DNA of 64,000 nucleotides, taken from contig NZ_PKRQ01000004.1 in the NCBI RefSeq assembly GCF_002855575.1, positions 1 to 64,000 of the forward strand, read 5' to 3'. Within the stretch, counting starts at the first letter, position 1. Every line of letters begins with the position of its first letter. Shown piece by piece: positions 24,364 to 33,265 of the stretch. Under the pieces are notes generated by a model. It was not told the DNA's origin and ran no database searches. It saw only the letters and a list, made by a program, of their open reading frames with translations. The DNA is from Tabrizicola sp. TH137. GTDB taxonomy: Bacteria; Pseudomonadota; Alphaproteobacteria; Rhodobacterales; Rhodobacteraceae. The translations under genes were made by a program, and so were the position numbers.

Positions 24364-27146
24364 TGCCCCAGCCTTTCCAGCAGCGCCGGCACATGCACCT
24401 GATCCGACTTATAATTCCCCGTCAGCACATGCATGATCAGGTTGATCCCGAACCGGTTCGCCATCTCGCGCTGCCGCTCTCCCGCGAAGCCGCGGCCCAC
24501 GGGGAACATGGGCACCCCCATCTCATCCACCGCCCAGGCCGCCGCCCAGTCATTGCCGCCGATCACCACCGGCGTCACCCCGTCATTCAGGTTGCGGAAG
24601 GGCATCCCCTCCACCTGCTCGGCATCCGGCGGCGCGGCCTCCACCCAGACGGGCGCGCCACCGTGACGGCCCGGAAAATCCTGCAACAGATAGAAGGTCC
24701 GCGTCAGCACATGGTCCTGCGGCACCGGCTCCAGCGGCGGGATGTTCAGCCCTGCCGCGATCCGCTGCAAATGCTGCCCCTCCGGCGTCGCGCCCCCGGC
24801 GCGGGCCACATCACTGTCGCGCGTGTCGAAGAGGATCATCCCTCCCGTCCGCAGATAATCGTTCAGCTTGCGATAGGCATTGCCCGACGGCAATTGCTGC
24901 CCCGGCGTGACCGGCCAATAGAGGAAGGGGAAAAACGCCAGCTCGTCCCGCTCGATATCCACCCCGATCGGGGCCTCCGGCTCGATCGAGGTCCGCTCCC
25001 ACAGCCGCTCGCCCAATCCGCGCAGCCCCGCTTCCGCCACCTCATCCACCCGCGCATCGCCGGTCAGCACATGGCCCAGCACCACCGCCGTCGTCGCCTC
25101 CAGCGCCAGCGCCTCCTCGCCCGGATCAACCTCCGTCTCCTGCGCCCGCACCCCGCCTGGCACCGCCACCAGCATCAGCGCAAGCATCACAGCCGCCGCC
25201 CGCGCCATCCCCGTCAACCGCCCCGACAGCCACAGCGAGGCCAGCACATCCACCATCAGCGCCACCAGCGCCGCCGACAGGAACCACCCCTTCAGCGCCT
25301 GCTCCGGCACCACATCCATCCCCTCGACGGGCGTCCCCACCGGCCAGACCGCCGCCGCAAGCTCCGTTTCCCCAGACACCGCGTTCAGCGCCACGCGCCG
25401 CTCCGCCCCGGCATACAGCCCCGGCGGCAGGGCCGCCCCCGGACCTTCGGCAATCGCCCCGGCCAGCGCGGCCCCCTCGACACCCGCCACTTCGCCCGCC
25501 TCCACCTCCTGCCCATAGGCATTGAGCAGCACTTCCGGCACCCAGATCTGACCTTCCAGTTCCGCCGCCCCCGGCACCGCTGCCCGCGTCGAAACCGCCA
25601 ACCGCTCCAGCATCTGCACGAACAGCCCCGACAGCGGCAAGGATGACCATTCCGCATTCGCCGTCACATGGAACAGCACCACCTGCCCCTGCCCCACCGC
25701 CTTGCGCGTCACCAAAGGCGTGCCATCCGCCAGCGCGGCAATCGTCCGCTCGGCCAGTTCCGGGTCGGGCTGCGCCATGACCTGCGCCGTCACCGCCACC
25801 TCATCCGTCACCGCCAGCCCATGAAAGGGCGACGTCTCCGGGAAAGGCGCCAGCGTCTTGGGCTCGCCCCAGCTCATCGCGCCGCCCACCGTCCGCCCAC
25901 CCTCGCGCAGCCGCACGGGCATCAGCGGGTCCTCCGCCATCCGCGCCACGTCCGAGGCCGCCACCTGCGGCCCGGCAAAGCGCAACAGCAACCCGCCGCC
26001 CTCCAGCCAGCCCAGCACCGCATCCGTCTCCGCCTGCGTCAGCACCGCCACATCCGCCAGCACGATCACATCCGGATTGGCCAGCAGCACATCGGTCAGC
26101 GACCCGTCGATCAGTTCCGCCACGGGCTCCAGCGCCTGCCGCAGGTAATGCGTGGGCGACAGCAGTTGCAGCCCCTCCGCCGCATCATCCCGCCCGCCGA
26201 TCAGCGCCACCTTGCGCCGCTTCAGACTGTCATCCGTCAGGCTCACCGCCCCGGCCGACCGCTGCCCCACCACCTCGAACCGCGTGATCCGGTTGCGCAA
26301 TTCCGGCGGCAGCGACAGCGCCAGTTCCGCCCGCCCCGCGCCCGCACCAAAGTCCAGCACGCCGCGCGCCAGTTCCCGCTCCACCCCCGCCGGATCGGGG
26401 CCGCGCGCCGAAACCTCCACCTGCGCCGCCTCGCCCGCAGGCAGACGGCTCGCCGCCACCGTCACCACCCCATCGGCAAATCCCGCCGGATGAAGCGCCA
26501 GCACAGGCCTCGGGCTCTGGAACACCGTCACGGCTCCCCGCTCTGCCAGCGCCTCGAACAGCGCCGCCTGGCCCGGCCGGTCCAACCCGTCCGACAGCCA
26601 ATAGGTCTCGAACCCCTCATCCGGCAGCACCGCCGCCCATCCTGCATGATCCGCCGGCAACCAAGCCTGCGGCTCCAGCGCCGCCAGCCGCCCGGTCCAG
26701 GCATCCGCCGTCTGGAACACGATCTCGCCCGGCGCATCCGTCAGCCGGATCGCCGCCACCACCCGCCCGTCGCGCCCCGCTTCTTCGGCCAGCGCCACCG
26801 CCCGGTCCACCCGGCGCGGCCAGTCCCGCGCATCCGCCCAACCGCCATCCATGACGATCAGCAGCGGCCCGGTCCCCGGCTCCCGCGCCTGCGGGTTCAG
26901 GATCGGCCCGGCAAAGGCCACGATCGCCGCCCCCACCGCCGCCATCCGCAGCAGCAGCAGCCACCACGGCGTGCGATCCGTCTCGTTATCCTCGTCCTTC
27001 AACCCCAGCAGCAGCGCCACACCCGGAAACCGCCGCCGGATCGGCGCCGGCGGCACCGCCCGCAGGATCAGCCACAGCACCGGCAAGGCCGCCAGCGCCC
27101 AAAGCACCCAGGGCGCCGCAAATCCGATGGGGCCGATCATGAACAT
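24360..27146 (-). CDS. DUF4159 protein with BatA-like N-terminus
   Basis: A 928-aa membrane protein. The start MFMIGPIGFAAPWVLWALAAL at 27146 overlaps the DUF58 stop by one base. The N-terminal BatA-type domain has two TM helices (about 8-25 and 56-80) and FPGVALLLGLKD. A long periplasmic or luminal part follows, with another hydrophobic pair near residues 650-700. The C-terminal DUF4159 domain (about 720-928) shows AFFPFLYWPVTPGQQLPSG, GGMILFDTRD and GINLIMHVLTGNYKSDQVH. It belongs to the conserved alphaproteobacterial MoxR-DUF58-DUF4159 set, which has no established function. Confidence 0.92.
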   Translation of the reverse strand: MFMIGPIGFAAPWVLWALAALPVLWLILRAVPPAPIRRRFPGVALLLGLKDEDNETDRTPWWLLLLRMAAVGAAIVAFAGPILNPQAREPGTGPLLIVMDGGWADARDWPRRVDRAVALAEEAGRDGRVVAAIRLTDAPGEIVFQTADAWTGRLAALEPQAWLPADHAGWAAVLPDEGFETYWLSDGLDRPGQAALFEALAERGAVTVFQSPRPVLALHPAGFADGVVTVAASRLPAGEAAQVEVSARGPDPAGVERELARGVLDFGAGAGRAELALSLPPELRNRITRFEVVGQRSAGAVSLTDDSLKRRKVALIGGRDDAAEGLQLLSPTHYLRQALEPVAELIDGSLTDVLLANPDVIVLADVAVLTQAETDAVLGWLEGGGLLLRFAGPQVAASDVARMAEDPLMPVRLREGGRTVGGAMSWGEPKTLAPFPETSPFHGLAVTDEVAVTAQVMAQPDPELAERTIAALADGTPLVTRKAVGQGQVVLFHVTANAEWSSLPLSGLFVQMLERLAVSTRAAVPGAAELEGQIWVPEVLLNAYGQEVEAGEVAGVEGAALAGAIAEGPGAALPPGLYAGAERRVALNAVSGETELAAAVWPVGTPVEGMDVVPEQALKGWFLSAALVALMVDVLASLWLSGRLTGMARAAAVMLALMLVAVPGGVRAQETEVDPGEEALALEATTAVVLGHVLTGDARVDEVAEAGLRGLGERLWERTSIEPEAPIGVDIERDELAFFPFLYWPVTPGQQLPSGNAYRKLNDYLRTGGMILFDTRDSDVARAGGATPEGQHLQRIAAGLNIPPLEPVPQDHVLTRTFYLLQDFPGRHGGAPVWVEAAPPDAEQVEGMPFRNLNDGVTPVVIGGNDWAAAWAVDEMGVPMFPVGRGFAGERQREMANRFGINLIMHVLTGNYKSDQVHVPALLERLGQ

Positions 27147-28030
27147 CAGCGCCCGCCCTCCAGCGCCCGGAACAGATAAAGCAGGCCGGGCTGCGCCGGC
27201 CCGCCCGTATGATGGCAATGGTAATGCCACCCGACCGCACGGGCCAAGGTCGTCAACCGCGCCTTCCGCTCCGCCAGCCGCGCCAGATAACGTTCGCGCA
27301 GATCGCCCGCACGCAGCGTCTCATGCCGCACCGTCCCGCCCATGCTTTCGAAAATGGTCCGCCCATCGAAGGGAAACTCCTCCTCCGCCGGGTCCAGCAC
27401 ATGGCACAGCACGCCGCGCGCTCCCCGGTCCGAGGCGCGCGCCAGGGCTGCCTCCACCCCCGCCAGATCGCCCATGAAATCCGACAGGAACACCGCCCGC
27501 CCATGGCTCGCGATGCCATTCGCATCCGGGGTGCCGTAATCCTCGCCCCCCTCCGTCAACCCCGCCAGCAGGCGCAGCATCTGCCCCCGCCCCGGTCGCG
27601 GCGGCACGCCGCCACCCGCCAGCCCGACCCGCTCGCCGCCCCGCAGCAGCAGCACCGCCAACGCCATCGCCAGCAGCCGCGCCCGATCCGCCTTCGTCAC
27701 CCGCCCCTTCGCACCCGAAAAGGCCATCGACTTCGCCGGATCGACCCAGAGCGTCACCGACTGCGCCGCCTGCCATTCCCGCTCGCGCACATAGGTCGCA
27801 TCCGACCGCGCCGACCGCCGCCAGTCGATCATCCGCGCCGAATCGCCCAGATGGGTCGGGCGATACTGCCAGAACTCGTCCCCCTGCCCCGCCCGCCTGC
27901 GCCCATGCTCGCCCATCATGATGGTCGAGGCCAGCATCTCCGCCTCCGCCAGCAAGGGCGGCAAGGACTGGCCCAGCGTCTCGGCCCGCTCGCGCAGGCC
28001 ACCCGTGGCAAGGTCCGGTCGCTCCGTCAC
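27146..28030 (-). CDS. DUF58 domain protein
   Basis: A 294-aa soluble protein. The DUF58 signature is clear: DEFWQYRPTHLGDSARMIDWRR at about residues 51-72, followed by the vWA-like part VTLWVDPAKSMAFSG and AVFLSDFMGDLAGVEAAL. DUF58 proteins pair with MoxR AAA+ ATPases, and here the gene overlaps moxR upstream by 4 bp and DUF4159 downstream by one base. It is probably a cytoplasmic adaptor between the ATPase and the membrane vWA proteins; this is a family-level inference. Confidence 0.93.
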   Translation of the reverse strand: MTERPDLATGGLRERAETLGQSLPPLLAEAEMLASTIMMGEHGRRRAGQGDEFWQYRPTHLGDSARMIDWRRSARSDATYVREREWQAAQSVTLWVDPAKSMAFSGAKGRVTKADRARLLAMALAVLLLRGGERVGLAGGGVPPRPGRGQMLRLLAGLTEGGEDYGTPDANGIASHGRAVFLSDFMGDLAGVEAALARASDRGARGVLCHVLDPAEEEFPFDGRTIFESMGGTVRHETLRAGDLRERYLARLAERKARLTTLARAVGWHYHCHHTGGPAQPGLLYLFRALEGGR

Positions 28031-29031
28031 GCCGCCGCCTCAAGCCGCAGGGTGCGGGTGGCCGTCCGGTCGATGATCCCCGCCAGGCTCTCGCCCCGCG
28101 CCCGCGCCGCGAAGGACAGCGCCATCCGATGCGAAAGCACCGGCCGCGCCATCGCCGCCACATCCGCCACCGAAGGTGCCAGCCGCCCGTCCAGCAGCGC
28201 CCGCGCCCGCACTGTCAGCATCAGCGCCTGCGCCGCCCGCGGCCCCGGCCCCCAGGCCAGCACATCGGCCAGCTCCCGCCCCTCCGGCTCCCCCGGACGG
28301 CAGGACCGCACGAGGTCGAGGATCGCCTCCACCACCTGATCCCCCACCGGCATCCGCCGCAGCACGCCCTGCGCCGCGATCAGACCCTCGGCAGAAAACA
28401 CCTGATGCGACGCGGCCTCCTCCGCCCCCGTGGTGGCGATCAGGATGTCGCGCTCCGTCGCGCGATCAGGATAGTCCACATCGACCTGCACGAGGAACCG
28501 GTCCAACTGCGCCTCGGGCAGCGGATAGGTCCCCTCCTGCTCGATCGGGTTCTGCGTCGCCAGCACATGGAAGGGCCGCCCCAGCGGGCGATGCTGCCCG
28601 GCGATGGTCACCTCCCGCTCCTGCATCGCCTGCAACAGCGCCGATTGCGTCCGTGGGCTGGCGCGGTTGATCTCATCCGCCATCAGAAGCTGACAGAAGA
28701 CCGGCCCCTCCAGAAAGCGGAAGGCCCGCGTCCCGTCCGCCGCCGTCTCCAGCACTTCCGATCCCAGAATATCGGCCGGCATCAGGTCCGGCGTGAACTG
28801 GATGCGGTTGCCCTTCAGCCCCATCACCGTGGACAGCGTATCCACCAGCCGCGTCTTGCCCAGGCCCGGCAGCCCCACCAGCAGCGCATGCCCACCGCAG
28901 AGCATCGCGGCCAGCACCAGCTCCACCACCTTCTCCTGCCCGATGAAGCGCCGGTTGATCGAGGCCTTGGCCTCCCCCAATGTCCCGCCCAGGGCTTCGA
29001 TCTGGGCGACGAGGTCGGTTTCCTTGGCCAT
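28027..29031 (-). CDS. MoxR-family AAA+ ATPase
   Basis: A 334-aa MoxR AAA+ ATPase. Walker A is GLPGLGKTRLV, Walker B LLMADEINRASPRTQ, and sensor 1 VLATQNPIEQEGTYPLPEAQ; DRFLVQVDVDYP follows. MoxR ATPases act with vWA-domain partners in the maturation of protein complexes. The start MAKETDLVAQ at 29031 is chosen because GGAG lies 9 bp upstream and the length fits; longer starts exist. It is the first gene of the four-gene cluster. Confidence 0.95.
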   Translation of the reverse strand: MAKETDLVAQIEALGGTLGEAKASINRRFIGQEKVVELVLAAMLCGGHALLVGLPGLGKTRLVDTLSTVMGLKGNRIQFTPDLMPADILGSEVLETAADGTRAFRFLEGPVFCQLLMADEINRASPRTQSALLQAMQEREVTIAGQHRPLGRPFHVLATQNPIEQEGTYPLPEAQLDRFLVQVDVDYPDRATERDILIATTGAEEAASHQVFSAEGLIAAQGVLRRMPVGDQVVEAILDLVRSCRPGEPEGRELADVLAWGPGPRAAQALMLTVRARALLDGRLAPSVADVAAMARPVLSHRMALSFAARARGESLAGIIDRTATRTLRLEAAA

Positions 29032-29197
29032 GGGGCTGCTCTCCATCCGCTTTTGGGGTCGCATTAGACCCAACTATCCCGACTCGCACAAATGGCAAAA
29101 ACAAAGCCGGGACAAATGATCGTGACTGTCACGCCATGGAGGGCAGGAGGCCCTCATCGCGGTCATGCTGCTTGATGCTGCATCAGGCACCACTAAC

Positions 29198-29875
29198 TCA
29201 GTGACGAGCCGCCTTCGGGGATAGATGCGCCCATTCCCCTGCGCGTCCCCGCCCTTCGCCGAAGGCAAGGCAACGAACGTCATCGGCCAGATCATCCAAC
29301 TCCCGAAAATGAGAGGGAGACGGGTCATCACCTCTCAGGAGGCTCAAGGAAAAGTACTTTTGCGCACGAGCCAGCAAGGCCTGCCTGTCTTCCCAGCCAT
29401 GAGTAACAAGATGAGGGTGAAGCTCGATGATGATACGGATTGATCTGAGTCGCTCCAGAACAGCATCATCAAAAAATCTGAACTCCAACCCTTCAATGTC
29501 GTAGAGAATAACACAGCCTGGCTCGGGCGCAATTTCAACCTGAAATGTGGCCTTGTCCGCGGTACCTCTTATCTCGATTTGGCCTCCCACTCCATTCCGA
29601 CCCGCATTCTTGGCAGGCATGGATTCATCACGATCAGATGCCTCATAACGAATTGCACGATCAAAGAATTTTGCATAAAGTACGCCAACGCCAAAGTATC
29701 CACCCACAGCACCAATAACAACAAGAACGGAACTTCGATCTGACAACTCACTTAGCAATCTGACTATCACAGACTTTTCGCAGCCAGGCATCTTCACCGC
29801 ATCATATTCTCCCCCACCAAACATCCCTCGACAATTCAACGCCTTTGAACGCTCTATAGGCAAAACGTAGTCCAT
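29198..29875 (-). CDS. FkbM-like SAM-dependent methyltransferase
   Basis: A 225-aa protein with a class-I methyltransferase core. Motif I is VLVVIGAVGGYFGVGVL (about 50-66), with RYEAS at 76-80 in the position of the acidic ribose-binding residue. The later block CVILYDIEGLEFRFFDD (121-137) and IIIELHPHLV match the D-x-EG and ExH parts of FkbM-type enzymes. Typically such enzymes O-methylate sugars, so it may modify a surface glycan with the adjacent GT4 gene. Composition is much AT-richer than the surroundings, pointing to horizontal acquisition. The C-terminus is divergent. Confidence 0.7.
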   Translation of the reverse strand: MDYVLPIERSKALNCRGMFGGGEYDAVKMPGCEKSVIVRLLSELSDRSSVLVVIGAVGGYFGVGVLYAKFFDRAIRYEASDRDESMPAKNAGRNGVGGQIEIRGTADKATFQVEIAPEPGCVILYDIEGLEFRFFDDAVLERLRSIRIIIELHPHLVTHGWEDRQALLARAQKYFSLSLLRGDDPSPSHFRELDDLADDVRCLAFGEGRGRAGEWAHLSPKAARH

Positions 29876-30013
29876 GCTTTTGCTCTAAGACCGCAGATAA
29901 ATTCGCATGTCATACAAATCTCCACGCCCTCAAAAAAACTAGATGGAAAGATTCTATCAATCTATGCTGCACGCCATTCTGCTTGCATTACTTTAAGAAT
30001 CTTCCGATTAGGC

Positions 30014-31126
30014 TCATTTCACTTCCCCACGCATCGCCTGAATGATAGCTTGCTCAATCTCCCCAAAGACGCGAGTATTGGAGAAATTCCTGACAACATG
30101 CTGTTGCATTCTCGAGACGAGCGCCAAAAAATCATCCCCCTCGACCATTCCCAGCCGTATGCCATCAATCTTGTCAGCGAGTGACTGCCCCGAATAATCA
30201 TCGAAGAGAAAGCATTCCGCCTGTTCTTTCGGATAAATCTCCAGACTCCCTCCCGATGCGTGAGAAACGACTGGAACTCCAACGTTAAAGCCCTCGATGG
30301 GAACTGTCCCAAACGGCTCGTTCCTTGATGGATTAAGCAGCAAATCATAATCTGCCATTCTCTCCCTGGCACTCTCTGTGAACCCTCGGAAATTCACGGG
30401 AATTTTATGCTTTGCGACCTCTGCCACGAGACTCTCTAGAAGTTGCTCATCGTAAGAATCTGTGGGTTCACCCCAAACATCCAAACAACAGTCAACTCCC
30501 CGCGCCACAAGCTCGCGAACGGCATCTAAGGCGATAAGGTGACCCTTATAAGACGTAATCCGCGCGAACATAGCCATACGAAACTTGCCACCACGGTATA
30601 CTTTTGGAGGGAGTGGCTCAACAAGGTCGATTGCATTTACCACGATTACTGCGTTCTTCGGAGCATCAGAAGCTCGATAGTTGAACTTTGAAATGAAAAT
30701 ATTGAGGTCAACCAAAGGATAGAGAATTCTATTGAATGCTGATGAATGAGCATCGCGGTGATGTGCAATGCGTGTAACTCCGCGCGGAGCGAAAGCGAGC
30801 ACGGTAAAGGCATGCCTACTGTTGGAGTAAGCTACATCAACGCCAAAGTCACTCTGAAGCTTCCTTACAAGACGGCGAAATCTCAGGACATATCTTAATG
30901 TTTCGAGTATCGAGCCGCTCTTTAGACTACGAAAATCGAAGTTCACTACAGTTAGGCCGGAATTCAGCGCCCAGACAGCGATTGGGCTTGTCGCTGGAGC
31001 AACAAGGACCGGCTGAAATCCACGCGTCGCCAGACCAAGCATTAGGCTCTTTAGTCTAATTTCAGCACCACCTATTATTCTTGCTCCTGTCAGGAATGCA
31101 ATAGTGGCTCTCGGATTGTCGGACAT
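30014..31126 (-). CDS. GT4-family glycosyltransferase
   Basis: A 370-aa GT-B-fold glycosyltransferase. Key features are FLTGARIIGGAEIRLKSL at the start (donor/acceptor loop), FARITSYKGHLIALDA (about 187-202) and the E-x7-E nucleotide-sugar site ExFGTVPIE (E270 and E278), followed by PVVSHASGGSLEIY. The sugar specificity is unknown. I take the start MSDNPRATIAF at 31126, 8 bp after AGGA; a start 48 bp upstream is possible. It forms the AT-rich island with the FkbM-like gene. Confidence 0.82.
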   Translation of the reverse strand: MSDNPRATIAFLTGARIIGGAEIRLKSLMLGLATRGFQPVLVAPATSPIAVWALNSGLTVVNFDFRSLKSGSILETLRYVLRFRRLVRKLQSDFGVDVAYSNSRHAFTVLAFAPRGVTRIAHHRDAHSSAFNRILYPLVDLNIFISKFNYRASDAPKNAVIVVNAIDLVEPLPPKVYRGGKFRMAMFARITSYKGHLIALDAVRELVARGVDCCLDVWGEPTDSYDEQLLESLVAEVAKHKIPVNFRGFTESARERMADYDLLLNPSRNEPFGTVPIEGFNVGVPVVSHASGGSLEIYPKEQAECFLFDDYSGQSLADKIDGIRLGMVEGDDFLALVSRMQQHVVRNFSNTRVFGEIEQAIIQAMRGEVK

Positions 31127-31532
31127 CACGTTGTTCCTGCCATCTTGATGAGCAAACAGTGCATGACGCATCACACGATGTCCTTATCTACAAGAACGCG
31201 CTCCAACGCTACCTGCATCTTTACGAGACCGATTTCTCCGCCCAACTTTGCTCATGACCTCGGCGAAGGGTTCTTCTGGTGCTGTCAACAGAACGCGCCC
31301 GTTTGGAACATGCCGTCCCTGAAAGATCGTGTCACTGACATCACGGCCAGCTATAGTCGTCCAACACTCATGATCCTTCCATCAGACCGTTGGACCATGT
31401 GCTTTTCCCCGCCACCCCGCTATCTTCCCTCCCTGTCGCCTCCGGAAACACCGCCTCCGGAGCGGGCAGAGGGGCGGGCCGCCGGCGTGAGGGCCGGTCC
31501 GCACCGCCAGAAGAAGAAAGGACTATAGCCCC
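31127..31532. other. 406-bp non-coding gap, possible gene remnant
   Basis: The left part (to about 31370) keeps the low-GC character of the island. On the minus strand an open stretch of about 55 codons around 31205-31370 reads protein-like (TIAGRDVSDTIFQG, GRVLLTAPEEPFAEVM) but has no good start or family match. The right part returns to high GC and holds a short GCCTCCGGAAACACCGCCTC near-repeat and the ribosome site of the DUF1285 gene (AAGAAAGG). The right border of the island lies here. Confidence 0.5.
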
Positions 31533-32126
31533 ATGGGCACGACCGCAGGACGCCTTCCCGCCCCCACCGCGGACGGCCTCGCCGCCTCGGCGCAGGCTGC
31601 CAGCCGCAAGGGGCCGCCCCCTGTCCATCTCTGGAACCCGCCCTTCTGCGGCGATATCGACATGCGCATCGCCCGTGACGGCACATGGTTCTACCAGGGC
31701 ACCCCCATCGGCCGCCCCGGCCTGGTCAAGCTCTTCTCCGGCATCCTGAAAAAGGAAGGCGACCGCTACTTCCTCGTCACCCCGGTTGAAAAGGTGGGCA
31801 TCACCGTCGATGACGCCCCCTTCGTCGCCGTGGATTTCGACCTGGCCGGCGACGGCGCGGCGCAGACCATTACCTTCACCACCCATGTCGGCGACACGGT
31901 CCCCCTCGATGCCGATCACCCCCTGCGGGTGGAGCGTGATCCCGCCACCGGCGAACCCTCCCCCTACCTCCATGTCCGGGCGGGGCTGGAGGCGCTGATC
32001 GACCGGAAATCCTTCTATCGCCTCGTCGATCTCTGCGTTCACGCCCCCGTGGCCGGAAAAGACTGGTTCGGCCTCTGGTCATCGGGCAGGTTCTTTCCGG
32101 TGATTCCCTCGGAAGACCTGTCCTGA
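31533..32126 (+). CDS. DUF1285 family protein
   Basis: A 197-aa protein matching DUF1285: PPVHLWNPPFCGDIDMRIARDG, WFYQGTPIGRPGLVKLFSGIL, RYFLVTPVEKVGI and HVRAGLEALIDRKSFYRLVDL. It is soluble. Function is unknown, though the family sits near MoxR clusters in many alphaproteobacteria. Here the two-gene AT-rich island separates it from the divergent moxR. The next gene starts directly after its stop. Confidence 0.92.
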   Translation: MGTTAGRLPAPTADGLAASAQAASRKGPPPVHLWNPPFCGDIDMRIARDGTWFYQGTPIGRPGLVKLFSGILKKEGDRYFLVTPVEKVGITVDDAPFVAVDFDLAGDGAAQTITFTTHVGDTVPLDADHPLRVERDPATGEPSPYLHVRAGLEALIDRKSFYRLVDLCVHAPVAGKDWFGLWSSGRFFPVIPSEDLS

Positions 32127-32903
32127 ATGCCCCGTTTCGCCGCGAATGTGACGATGCTCTTCACCGAAGTGCCGATGCTGGCACGCCCCGACCTCGCCCG
32201 CGAGGCGGGGTTCGACGGGGTGGAGATGCTCTTTCCCTATGACCACCCGCCGAAAGACTGGCTGGCCGCGCTGGCGGGCATGCCCGTGGCGCTGATCAAC
32301 ACCCATCCCGGCGACTGGGCGGCGGGCGACCGCGGCCATGCCGCCGTGCCCGGCGCGACCGAGACCTTCCGCAGCAGCTTCCTGCGCGCCGCCGACCTCG
32401 CCACCCAGCTTGGCGCGGGGCGGGTCCATGTCATGGCCGGCGTCGCCCGCGGCCCCCTGGCCGAGGCGACCTATGTCGAGAACCTCGCCTGGGCAGCAGC
32501 ACAGGCCCCCGGCCTGCATCTGACCATCGAACCGCTCAACCCCGATGACATGCCGGGCTACTTCCTGAACGATTTCGACCAGGCCGCCCGCATCGTGGAC
32601 GATCTCGCCCTGCCCAATCTCGGCATCCAGTTCGACCTCTGGCACGCCGCCCGCATCCATGGCGATGCCGATGCCGTCTGGGCCCGCCACAAGACCCGCG
32701 TGAACCATATCCAGATCGCGGGCTTCCCTGGCCGCAACGAACCCGGCGGCGGCGGCTTCGACCTGACCGGTCTCTGCGCCGAACTCGACCGGGCCGAGTA
32801 TGCCGGCTGGATCTCCGCCGAATACCTCCCCGCCCGCGCCACGGTGCACGGCCTGATGTGGCTCTCCGCCCTCAAGGGCCGCGCGCGCCTGATCGGGGCC
32901 TGA
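32127..32903 (+). CDS. hyi: Hydroxypyruvate isomerase family protein
   Basis: A 258-aa TIM-barrel isomerase that interconverts hydroxypyruvate and tartronate semialdehyde in glyoxylate metabolism. Typical are the start MPRFAANVTMLFTEVPMLAR, GFDGVEMLFPYD, the metal ligand Glu in LTIEPLNPDDMPGYFL, FDLWHAARIHGD, VNHIQIAGFPGRNEPG and the final Glu in WISAEYLP. It could process glyoxylate-derived products of the glcDEF enzyme. The gene directly abuts DUF1285. A related specificity such as 2-oxo-tetronate isomerase (OtnI) cannot be excluded. Confidence 0.88.
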   Translation: MPRFAANVTMLFTEVPMLARPDLAREAGFDGVEMLFPYDHPPKDWLAALAGMPVALINTHPGDWAAGDRGHAAVPGATETFRSSFLRAADLATQLGAGRVHVMAGVARGPLAEATYVENLAWAAAQAPGLHLTIEPLNPDDMPGYFLNDFDQAARIVDDLALPNLGIQFDLWHAARIHGDADAVWARHKTRVNHIQIAGFPGRNEPGGGGFDLTGLCAELDRAEYAGWISAEYLPARATVHGLMWLSALKGRARLIGA

Positions 32904-32969
32904 GCGACCCACCCCTTGCCCCCGCCGCCGCAGGGGATAGAATGGGTGCGCAGCTTCAAGAGGTCCGCC

Positions 32970-33155
32970 ATGCCCATCGACGCCCCCGAAACCGAAGTCG
33001 TCACCACCTGGAAGGTGGCCTGCGACGGCGGCGAAGGCGCCCTCGGGCATCCCCGCGTCTGGCTGACCATCCCGCGCGATACCGGCTGGGTCGAATGCGG
33101 CTATTGCGACAAGCGCTACGTGATCGACCGCGATCACGCGCATGACGACCACTGA
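32970..33155 (+). CDS. CHCC zinc-finger protein (NDUFS6-like)
   Basis: A 61-aa protein. The Cys in [12 protein letters not shown], the His in GHPRVWL, and the pair in [11 protein letters not shown] form the C-H-C-C metal site of the zf-CHCC family, which includes the NDUFS6/NUMM subunit of complex I. I take the start MPIDAPETE; a longer start adds an unrelated leader. AGAGG lies upstream. It is probably a respiratory accessory subunit, but this is by homology only. The gene is followed by the hairpin cluster. Confidence 0.85.
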   Translation: MPIDAPETEVVTTWKVACDGGEGALGHPRVWLTIPRDTGWVECGYCDKRYVIDRDHAHDDH

Positions 33156-33162
33156 CTGCGCT

Positions 33163-33265
33163 CGAAGAATTTTCACCGAAAATTCTTCGCCTCCCGCAAA
33201 CCCAAAGAATTTTCGCCGAAAATTCTTCGTCCCCGACCCGAAATTTTCCTACGAAAAATTTCGGG
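33163..33265. repeat. Cluster of three AT-rich perfect hairpins
   Basis: Hairpin 1 has 12-bp arms CGAAGAATTTTC (33163-33174 and 33178-33189) with a 3-base loop. Hairpin 2 repeats it with arms AAGAATTTTC (33205-33214 and 33218-33227). Hairpin 3 has arms CCCGAAATTTT (33237-33247 and 33255-33265). They follow the zinc-finger gene stop by 7 bp and may end transcription. Together with 10524-10567 they form a family of AT-rich palindromes. The rest of the gap to 33468 contains no credible gene. Confidence 0.75.

Noticed and set aside
31145-31528. Plus-strand 127-codon frame between the island and DUF1285
   Set aside because: It crosses the composition border, is Pro/Arg-rich at the end, lacks a ribosome site and matches nothing.
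29074-31532. Possible prophage or integrative element around the AT-rich island
   Set aside because: No integrase, transposase, att-like direct repeats or tRNA target could be seen. Only composition and content suggest transfer.
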